Assembly (NCBI GenBank): GCA_040381555.1
Contig: JBEIHC010000086.1
Span: forward strand, 1-12,381
Origin: CANHCC01 sp040381555
GTDB taxonomy: Bacteria; Bacteroidota; Bacteroidia; J057; RFSG01
Length of the DNA: 12,381 nt
Direction of reading: 5' to 3'
Of this stretch, positions 6,861 through 12,381 are shown piece by piece (positions within the stretch are counted from its first letter, which is position 1; each line of letters starts with the position of its first letter). A program made the translations under genes and the position numbers. The notes beneath the pieces were generated by a model that saw only the letters and a list, made by a program, of their open reading frames with translations, did no database searches and was not told the DNA's origin.

Positions 6861-7880
6861 ATGGCTGAACATCGGCTTCTGATCCTGTACACAGGCGGAA
6901 CTATTGGGATGATTCAGGCTCCTGGGGATTCTTCCCTTATTCCTTTTGATTTTTCAAACCTACTAGGGCAATTGCCGGAAATAACTCGATTTCGTTGTGA
7001 AATTGAGTATTATTCCTTCAGTCCTTTGTTGGATTCTTCAGATATGGATGCCTCAAATTGGGCTGACATCGCTCAAGTAATCCAAGAAAAATACGCTGAG
7101 TACGATAGTTTTGTCGTTTTGCATGGTTCCGATACCATGGCTTATACTGCCTCCGCTCTATCCTTTGTGCTAGAAGGACTGGGTAAACCGGTTATTCTGA
7201 CGGGGGCTCAGCTGCCTATAGGTGAGATTCGAACAGATGCTAAGGAAAATCTAATCACCAGTATAGAAATTGCTTCAACGGCACCCAAGACATTACAAGA
7301 AGTATGCATCTATTTTGATTACCAGTTGTTTCGGGGTAATCGTACCCATAAGAAAAGTGTGCAACGCTTTGAAGCTTTTGTTTCCTCGAATTATCCTTTG
7401 TTGGCTGAAGCTCGCACATCTATCCGGTATTATCCTGAAAATTTCTTGCCTCCTCCAACTGTTCCTTTCCAGGTTCAGGCTCGTTGGGAAAGCAGAATAG
7501 GACTTATTAAGTTTTTTCCGGGAATACAGGCTGAATGGGTGGAGGCCTTGCTTAGTACTACAGGATTGCGGGGAGTTGTCCTCGAAACTTTTGGCGCCGG
7601 CAATTTGCCTGTTCGTCCTTGGCTCTTTGATATTTTTGCCAAGGCATCCGAAAAGGGAATTGTTTTATTAAACATCACTCAATGTGAGGAAGGTACCGTT
7701 GAAATGGGTAAATACGAAACCAGTCGGCACCTAAGTAGTTTGGGGGTAATAAGTGGTAGAGACATGACCCCTGAAGCAGCCATAACCAAATTATCCTGGC
7801 TTTGTGCTCAGTCTCAAGATTTTCAATTGATTCGCAGCTTGGCAGGCAAAAACTTGAGAGGTGAATTGACAGAGGCTTGA
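6861..7880 (+). CDS. ansA: Type I (cytoplasmic) L-asparaginase
   Basis: Hydrolyses L-asparagine to aspartate and ammonia. At 339 residues with no signal peptide it matches the type I enzyme (E. coli AnsA is 338). Seen: the first catalytic motif TGGTIGM (11-17) with nucleophile T14, the PLLDSSDMD loop (56-63), the second motif LHGSDTMAYTASALSF (87-102), ILTGAQLPIGEIRTDAKEN (112-130), and RGNRTHKKS (158-166) with the candidate catalytic lysine K164. In the second motif the usual Thr of HGTDTM is Ser (S90), a conservative change that keeps the hydroxyl. The last third (FGAGNLP, QCEEGTVEMGKYE) fits the C-terminal domain that holds the allosteric asparagine site in the E. coli enzyme. The gene follows the barrel gene by 18 bp and may be read from its promoter. 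Confidence 0.95.
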   Translation: MAEHRLLILYTGGTIGMIQAPGDSSLIPFDFSNLLGQLPEITRFRCEIEYYSFSPLLDSSDMDASNWADIAQVIQEKYAEYDSFVVLHGSDTMAYTASALSFVLEGLGKPVILTGAQLPIGEIRTDAKENLITSIEIASTAPKTLQEVCIYFDYQLFRGNRTHKKSVQRFEAFVSSNYPLLAEARTSIRYYPENFLPPPTVPFQVQARWESRIGLIKFFPGIQAEWVEALLSTTGLRGVVLETFGAGNLPVRPWLFDIFAKASEKGIVLLNITQCEEGTVEMGKYETSRHLSSLGVISGRDMTPEAAITKLSWLCAQSQDFQLIRSLAGKNLRGELTEA

Positions 7881-7948
7881 TTATTTTTTAGTATTCATTC
7901 TCTGAATTTATTCTCCCGCCACAAGCGGATTTGCTGTAATTTTACCCT

Positions 7949-8260
7949 GTGAGTATTTTGATGTTTTTATATGGCTTTTTCCTAATTGTCGCCTTTCGAT
8001 ATGGTAGAGGATTGACGGGAAAAAATTACCTCTTTTGGGTGGGGATAGCCTTAGGCCTTTCCCTCATGTTACTTTCCCCAACATTGGAATTGAATCTCTC
8101 TATTGGCTGGTGGATTTGTATGAGTCTAGTTAGTTTGCTGTCGGTTTACCAGGCATACTACTGGCTGCGATATCGCTTCTTCCCAGCAAAAGTTGGATGG
8201 GTACTCAATACCTTCATAATGGTCGGAATGCTTTGTGCGTTTCCTGCAGGCTTAAATTAA
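7949..8260 (+). CDS. Small multi-pass membrane protein of unknown function
   Basis: A 103-residue frame with hydrophobic segments at roughly 2-16, 27-44, 50-69 and 82-99, separated by short basic stretches (RYGRGLTGK, RYRFFPAK), consistent with a four-helix inner-membrane protein. I do not recognise a family and see no catalytic motif. The frame opens with GTG at 7949; the ATG four codons later (7961) is an equally good start and would leave 99 residues. TAATTTTA at 7937-7944 resembles a -7 box but has no clear partner. Its stop lies 11 bp before the proposed TTG start of the malic enzyme, so the two are probably co-transcribed. Even hydrophobic patterning and tight packing between neighbours support it being real. 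Confidence 0.7.
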   Translation: MSILMFLYGFFLIVAFRYGRGLTGKNYLFWVGIALGLSLMLLSPTLELNLSIGWWICMSLVSLLSVYQAYYWLRYRFFPAKVGWVLNTFIMVGMLCAFPAGLN

Positions 8261-8271
8261 CAGATACTACA

Positions 8272-10587
8272 TTGGAAAAGATTAAAAACGAAGTTCAAAA
8301 AACTACTGTAAGCGTTCATATTAAAAAGGAAGATGCCCTTTTGTACCATAGCCGGTATCCGAGCGGAAAAATTGAAGTCATTCCAACGAAAAATGTCTCC
8401 ACCCAAAGGGATCTCTCCTTGGCTTATTCCCCCGGTGTAGCAGAGCCCTGTTTAGAAATTGCTGCTGATCCCTTGAAAGTATATGATTATACCATTAAGG
8501 GTAATTTGGTTGCCGTTTTGACCAATGGAACTGCTGTATTGGGTTTAGGAAATATTGGCCCCGAAGCCTCCAAGCCTGTGATGGAAGGGAAGGCGGTTTT
8601 ATTTAAGAAATTCGCCGGCATCAATGTATTCGACATAGAAATTAATGCTACTACCCCGGATGAATTTGTAACTATTGCAAAAGCCTTAGAGCCCACTTTT
8701 GGAGGAATCAATCTGGAGGATATTAAAGCACCGGAGTGTTTTGAAATTGAGAGAAGATTACGCGAAGAAATGAAAATTCCGGTCATGCATGATGATCAGC
8801 ATGGCACGGCTATTATTTCTTCTGCCGCTTTACTTAATGCAGTGTTTGTGGCGGGGAAAAAGATGGAAGATATTCGCATTGTGATAAGTGGTGCAGGAGC
8901 TGCTGCTATTTCCTGTACAAGATTATATCTCAGCTTAGGGGTTAAAATAGAGAATGTAGTGATGTTGGATATTAACGGTGTTCTGGATCAAGAGCGTAAT
9001 GATTTAGATGAAACCCGTCAATTTTTTGCTACCCATAGAAAAGGACTAAAAACCTTGCGAGATGCTATTGTCGATGCCGATGTTTTTGTCGGACTCTCGG
9101 CTGGTAATATTATGGATGCCGACATGGTACGGTCTATGGCTTCTGATCCGATCGTATTTGCAATGGCCAATCCAAATCCTGAAATTCCCTATGATATTGC
9201 CATTGCAGCACGCCCGGATGCAATCGTGGCTACAGGCAGATCTGACTTCCCCAATCAGGTGAATAATGTGCTCGGCTTTCCTTTTATTTTTCGAGGAGCG
9301 CTTGATGTGCGGGCTACTCAGATTAATGAGGAAATGAAAATTGCCGCCGTAAAAGCACTTGCCCAACTGGCTCGTGAGGCAGTGCCTGAGGTGGTCAATC
9401 GGGCTTATGCCTCAAAGAATCTGGTTTTCGGAAGAGAGTATATTATTCCTAAGCCATTAGATCCAAGGTTGATTACCGTTGTTTCTACAGCTGTGGCTCG
9501 TGCAGCAATGGATTCTGGAGTAGCCCAAAAACCTATTCAGGATTTTGCCGCCTATGCCGAATCTCTGAAAGCATTATTGGGACAAGATGAAGGAATAATT
9601 CGGAATGTAATTCAAAAAGCTCGAAAAGAACCTAAACGCGTCATATTTGCAGAAGCAGATACCTATAAGATTTTAAAAGCTGCTGAAATTGTTTGTTCCG
9701 AAAAAATAGCAGAACCCATTTTATTGGGAAATCGCCAGAAAATTCAGGAATTAATTGACGAGAATCATCTGGAATTAGGCAACTCCAGAATTATTGATGT
9801 AATGGAAGAAAATGATTTGCGTGCAAGATATGCGGAGGTCTTATGGAATAAACGCAAACGCAAAGGCATTACCTTACATGATGCCCATAAAAGAATGCGG
9901 GATAGAAATTATTTTGGTGCAGCGATGATTGAATCCGGAGAGGCAGATGCCCTTATTTCCGGACTGACCAAAACTTATCCCAATACCATTCGTCCAGCAC
10001 TGGAGGTAATTGGAAAACAATCTCACCTAGTTGCGGGAATGTATTTAGTCAATACCAAAAAAGGACCTTATTTCTTTGCTGATACAACGGTAAATAAAAA
10101 TCCAGGGGCAGACGAATTAGTGGAAATAGCTTCCTTAGCTATTACCGCGGTTCGTCAATTTAATATTGAACCTCGTGTAGCCTTTTTATCCTACTCTAAT
10201 TTTGGGAGTAATTTTGATGAGGAAACAGAGAAAATAATTAAGGCTACCGCGAAATTACAAAGACTGTATCCCGACTTAGCAATTGATGGAGATATTCAGG
10301 CAAATCTGGCCTTGCGTCCTGATTTACTTGATGAAAATTATCCCTTTAGTCAGCTTGCCGGGAAAGGCGCTAATACCTTAATATTCCCCAATTTAATGTC
10401 TGGGAATATTTCTTACAAACTCATGATGGAATTAGGGGGAGCAGAAGCGGTTGGTCCTATTTTGCTCGGAATGAAAAAGCCCGTACATGTACTTCAGTTA
10501 GGAAGTTCGGTTCGAGAAATTGTGAATATGGTCGCCATTGCGGTAATGGATGCTCAAGCAAATGCATTGGAAAATCAAATGATATGA
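8272..10587 (+). CDS. maeB: NADP-type malic enzyme fused to a phosphotransacetylase-like domain
   Basis: Oxidatively decarboxylates malate to pyruvate, giving NADPH for biosynthesis; cytoplasmic. From TTG at 8272 the protein has 771 residues, close to the usual ~760. The malic domain (about 20-410) shows LAYSPGVAEPC with catalytic Y52, EGKAVLFKKF with K107, ECFEIE (155-160) and HDDQHGTA (D174, D175) for the metal, the Rossmann loop SGAGAAA (206-212), and MANPNPE (298-304). Residues ~440-770 resemble phosphotransacetylase; in this class the domain is regarded as regulatory, sensing acetyl-CoA, not catalytic. The frame is open upstream to an ATG at 8197, but that would overlap the small membrane protein by 64 bp and add residues unlike the family, so I prefer TTG. 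The stop overlaps the ruvA start by four bases. Confidence 0.95.
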   Translation: MEKIKNEVQKTTVSVHIKKEDALLYHSRYPSGKIEVIPTKNVSTQRDLSLAYSPGVAEPCLEIAADPLKVYDYTIKGNLVAVLTNGTAVLGLGNIGPEASKPVMEGKAVLFKKFAGINVFDIEINATTPDEFVTIAKALEPTFGGINLEDIKAPECFEIERRLREEMKIPVMHDDQHGTAIISSAALLNAVFVAGKKMEDIRIVISGAGAAAISCTRLYLSLGVKIENVVMLDINGVLDQERNDLDETRQFFATHRKGLKTLRDAIVDADVFVGLSAGNIMDADMVRSMASDPIVFAMANPNPEIPYDIAIAARPDAIVATGRSDFPNQVNNVLGFPFIFRGALDVRATQINEEMKIAAVKALAQLAREAVPEVVNRAYASKNLVFGREYIIPKPLDPRLITVVSTAVARAAMDSGVAQKPIQDFAAYAESLKALLGQDEGIIRNVIQKARKEPKRVIFAEADTYKILKAAEIVCSEKIAEPILLGNRQKIQELIDENHLELGNSRIIDVMEENDLRARYAEVLWNKRKRKGITLHDAHKRMRDRNYFGAAMIESGEADALISGLTKTYPNTIRPALEVIGKQSHLVAGMYLVNTKKGPYFFADTTVNKNPGADELVEIASLAITAVRQFNIEPRVAFLSYSNFGSNFDEETEKIIKATAKLQRLYPDLAIDGDIQANLALRPDLLDENYPFSQLAGKGANTLIFPNLMSGNISYKLMMELGGAEAVGPILLGMKKPVHVLQLGSSVREIVNMVAIAVMDAQANALENQMI

Positions 10588-11195
10588 TTGCACACCTCGA
10601 AGGAAATATTTCAGAGATTGATCCAACAGCAGTAATTATTGATTGCAATGGAGTAGGGTATTTAGTAAAAATATCCTTATATACTTATAGTGCGATACAG
10701 AAATTATCGAAAGTAAAATTATTTACTCATTTGCAGGTTCGGGAGGATGCTCAGGTGTTATATGGTTTTTCGGAAGTCCGGGAGCGTAAATTATTTGAGC
10801 ATTTGATGAGTGTATCGGGAGTAGGGGGAAATACCGCATTAATGATGCTTTCTTCGCTTTCACCGGATGAATTGGCCCATGCCATTGTTACGGCCAATGA
10901 GAAATTATTACAAAGTATAAAAGGAATTGGGGGGAAGACGGCTGCGCGTATTATACTCGAATTAAAGGATAAAATTAAATTAGATAAATTGGCTGGGGAA
11001 ATGGCTCCGGGCGCACAATCAGGTACCACCCTGTCTGCCTTCGCCGGCATGACGCAACGCGAGGAAGCTTTGCGTGCTTTGGTAAATCTGGGTTTTCCTA
11101 AGGCGCAGATGGAGAAAAGGTTGGATGAAATTATTCGTGCTTCAGGGGAGGCAATTACAGTAGAACAACTGATTCGATTGGGGTTGAAGGGTTAG
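10584..11195 (+). CDS. ruvA: Holliday junction DNA helicase subunit RuvA
   Basis: RuvA tetramers bind the four-way junction and load the RuvB motor for branch migration in recombination repair. At 203 residues it is of normal length. Domain I (1-62) starts MIAHLEGNI and includes VGYLVKIS and the acidic pin E54-D55 in REDAQVLYGF. Two helix-hairpin-helix motifs follow: SGVGGNTAL (78-86) and KGIGGKTAARIILELKDK (113-130). A flexible linker (~135-155) leads to domain III (156-203), QREEALRALVNLGFPKAQ, which contacts RuvB. The ATGA overlap with the malic enzyme gene shows translational coupling, an arrangement seen in other Bacteroidota. No ruvB or ruvC is present here, and no clear terminator follows directly. 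Confidence 0.97.
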   Translation: MIAHLEGNISEIDPTAVIIDCNGVGYLVKISLYTYSAIQKLSKVKLFTHLQVREDAQVLYGFSEVRERKLFEHLMSVSGVGGNTALMMLSSLSPDELAHAIVTANEKLLQSIKGIGGKTAARIILELKDKIKLDKLAGEMAPGAQSGTTLSAFAGMTQREEALRALVNLGFPKAQMEKRLDEIIRASGEAITVEQLIRLGLKG

Positions 11196-11615
11196 GTTCA
11201 ATCGGGAAAACTTATTTATTAAAATGGAAATTAATAAATTGGATTTCCTCCGATAGTATTGCCAAAAAAATGGACTTGCCTTTAGCTCAATGCATTAAAG
11301 AGCTATCCCATAATAAATTGTCCGACAATGTTTAGCCCGAAAAGTTTTTCCATTAGTTCCAATGATCGAAGTTTAGATGCAGGTTCAAATATCTGATACA
11401 AAACAGATCATTCAACAATGGAGGCAATACACCAAACTTTAACCTATCCTTAAAAAAACCTTATCTGTTCATGATGATAATGGAATTAAACACCCATAAT
11501 AGTGCAATGATTTAAATGCAGTAATTTGTTAGGGCTTCATTTCCTCTACGCAAGCAAAAAAGCTCAGAAAGTCTCGGATTTTATTCAAGAGTGAAAAGTG
11601 AATCAGAAAAAAAAC

Positions 11616-11629
11616 TTGAGAATTCTCAA
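11616..11629. repeat. Perfect 14-bp palindrome between A-tracts
   Basis: TTGAGAATTCTCAA reads the same on both strands and is flanked on the left by an A-run ending AAAAC and on the right by ten A. Read on the minus strand it follows a T/G-poor run and is followed by T residues, so it could act as a weak terminator or as an operator for a dimeric regulator. With no loop bases spare, a DNA site is at least as likely as an RNA hairpin. Confidence 0.55.
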
Positions 11630-11955
11630 AAAAAAAATAGCTTGATACAATTTTTTGGGCTATTTATAATCCTCTTCTTTTTAGTGAATGTGTGTATGGA
11701 CGAAGTAGAAAGTTAGAGCGCAACCTATCTCTTTTTTCCGGAGTAACACAAAATGGGAGGATTTTAGAACTGTATATCGGCATCCCTATACTATCAAAAT
11801 GTGATATAAAAACCATCTCTCCGAAAATCTGATGCTTATCTTTATAAAACAGATGTTTATCTGTGTTAAATGCTTGGAGTTATTGCATAAGCGAATAAAA
11901 AGCATGCAATGATTTGAATGCCAATAAAAATAAATCTATAAAGTATCTGATGGAG

Positions 11956-12006
11956 GTTTAGGGTAAACCCCAGTTTAGGGTAAACCCCGGTTTAGGGTAA
12001 ACGGAA
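11956..12006. repeat. Three tandem 17-bp units containing a short inverted repeat
   Basis: Units at 11956-11972, 11973-11989 and 11990-12006 share GTTTAGGGTAAAC; the first two continue CCCA and CCCG, and the third diverges to GGAA. Each unit contains GTTTA and TAAAC as inverted arms around GGG, so it has dyad symmetry. It lies 15 bp from the terminator of the T9SS gene. It could be a cluster of protein-binding sites or a simple slippage repeat. Confidence 0.85.
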
Positions 12007-12021
12007 ACAGCTACTCCTAAA

Positions 12022-12060
12022 ACAAAAAATGCTTTTACAAACCGTAAAAGCATTTTTTGT
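12022..12060 (-). terminator. Strong rho-independent terminator for the T9SS cargo gene
   Basis: A perfect 17-bp stem, ACAAAAAATGCTTTTAC (12022-12038) against its complement (12044-12060), encloses the loop AAACC. The T-run needed for termination lies on both strands, but the nearest gene end is the minus-strand stop at 12100, 40 bp away, so it mainly serves that gene. It may also stop readthrough from ruvA. Confidence 0.88.
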
Positions 12061-12099
12061 CTATTCAGAAATTTTCTTCCTGATTAATGGAGCAAGGTT

Positions 12100-12381
12100 T
12101 TATTTCTTCACAAACCTGCCGGCTTTGAAAATATTCTCTCCTTTTAACTGAATAAAATAAACTCCAACAGGTAAATCAGAAATGCTAAGCGTCAGCATCG
12201 AATTTCCTGAGAGTGTTCCTTCTACAGATTTTATTTCCTTACCGTTTGTTGCAAATATTTTTACAGTATAAGCACCACCAACCAATTCAGGAATCTTAAC
12301 CCAAAGGGTATTTTCTGCAGGGTTAGGATAAAGCTCCATAAAGCTAGATTCCCAATCTGTTTCATTACTAACCGGATTCAA
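12100..12381 (-). CDS. C-terminal part of a T9SS-secreted protein (type A sorting domain), cut by window edge
   Basis: The 93 visible residues are the 3' end of a larger gene that continues beyond 12381; the true start is not in the window. They hold a typical type A (Por_Secre_tail) C-terminal domain: LYPNPAENTLWVKI, GAYTVKIFATNGKEI, LSISDLPVGVYFIQL and the basic end KAGRFVKK. This domain directs proteins through the type IX secretion system, where it is normally removed on the cell surface and the protein anchored or released. The cargo's own function cannot be seen. The gene is convergent with ruvA and ends before a strong terminator. Confidence 0.93.
   Translation of the reverse strand: MNPVSNETDWESSFMELYPNPAENTLWVKIPELVGGAYTVKIFATNGKEIKSVEGTLSGNSMLTLSISDLPVGVYFIQLKGENIFKAGRFVKK

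Larger units (their letters stand above)
11196..12021. other. Long AT-rich intergenic region without a recognisable gene
   Basis: No frame here of meaningful length reads like a protein in either direction; stops are frequent in all frames. Besides the palindrome and the tandem 17-bp repeats listed separately, I see a 17-bp word repeated with one mismatch (TGCAATGATTTAAATGC at 11503-11519 and TGCAATGATTTGAATGC at 11905-11921), a small hairpin ACAGAT/ATCTGT at 11849-11864, and a weak inverted repeat AGCTC/GAGCT near 11285-11302. None matches an RNA family I know. The region may hold the decayed remains of a lost gene or an unannotated small RNA, but neither is supported directly. Confidence 0.75.

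Noticed and set aside
9046..9366. 106-codon minus-strand frame
   Set aside because: Antisense to the conserved malic enzyme domain; no independent support.
11630..11665. Terminator for ruvA formed by AATAGC/GCTATT
   Set aside because: The arms are short, the loop is long (~18 nt), and it lies more than 400 bp beyond ruvA, so it is not convincing.
11831..11911. Short ~26-codon frame starting MLIFIKQMFICVKC
   Set aside because: Too short, no initiation signal, and not distinguishable from chance in AT-rich DNA.
11956..12006. Telomere-like TTTAGGG repeat
   Set aside because: The 7-bp word resembles plant telomere repeats, but the true period is 17 bp with only three units, amid bacterial genes.

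Overview
This window most likely comes from a member of the Bacteroidota. Three things support that: a C-terminal type IX secretion (T9SS) sorting domain at the right edge, Bacteroidota-type promoter boxes (TTTG ~20 nt before TAnnTTTG) with no Shine-Dalgarno sequences, and a gene set (DUF4920 proteins, PorT-like outer-membrane barrel, two-domain malic enzyme next to ruvA) familiar from that phylum. Order or genus cannot be fixed from this window.

Layout. Positions 1-675 hold no credible gene; they are a ~276-bp non-coding unit present in three tandem copies, running off the left edge. Positions 745-2023 are a tight three-gene plus-strand operon with overlapping stop/start codons: two paralogous DUF4920 envelope proteins (one soluble, one lipoprotein) and a small exported protein with one CxxCH haem-binding motif. 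A strong symmetrical terminator separates it from a convergent TlpA/ResA-like thioredoxin (2073-2552, minus). Divergent from that starts a long plus-strand series: an exported FKBP-type prolyl isomerase with a cysteine-rich N-terminal part, a branched-chain aminotransferase, a Wzx/MATE-like polysaccharide flippase, an outer-membrane beta-barrel protein, a cytoplasmic type I asparaginase, a small membrane protein, a malic enzyme fused to a phosphotransacetylase-like domain, and RuvA. Gaps are mostly under 70 bp, so several of these are probably co-transcribed, with an additional promoter before the barrel gene.

Positions 11196-12099 are a ~900-bp AT-rich non-coding gap holding a perfect 14-bp palindrome, a separated 17-bp repeat pair and three tandem 17-bp units, each built on a short inverted repeat. 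A perfect 17-bp-stem terminator then serves the last gene, the C-terminal end of a T9SS-exported surface protein on the minus strand, cut by the window edge.

Functionally, the left half is envelope biology (periplasmic thiol/haem chemistry, protein folding), and the right half is mostly core metabolism and DNA repair (amino-acid nitrogen, malate/pyruvate, Holliday junctions). I see no phage, transposase, CRISPR array, tRNA or rRNA, and no convincing new multi-gene system. The least explained items are the DUF4920-DUF4920-cytochrome operon, the Cys-rich FKBP, and the two repeat regions.
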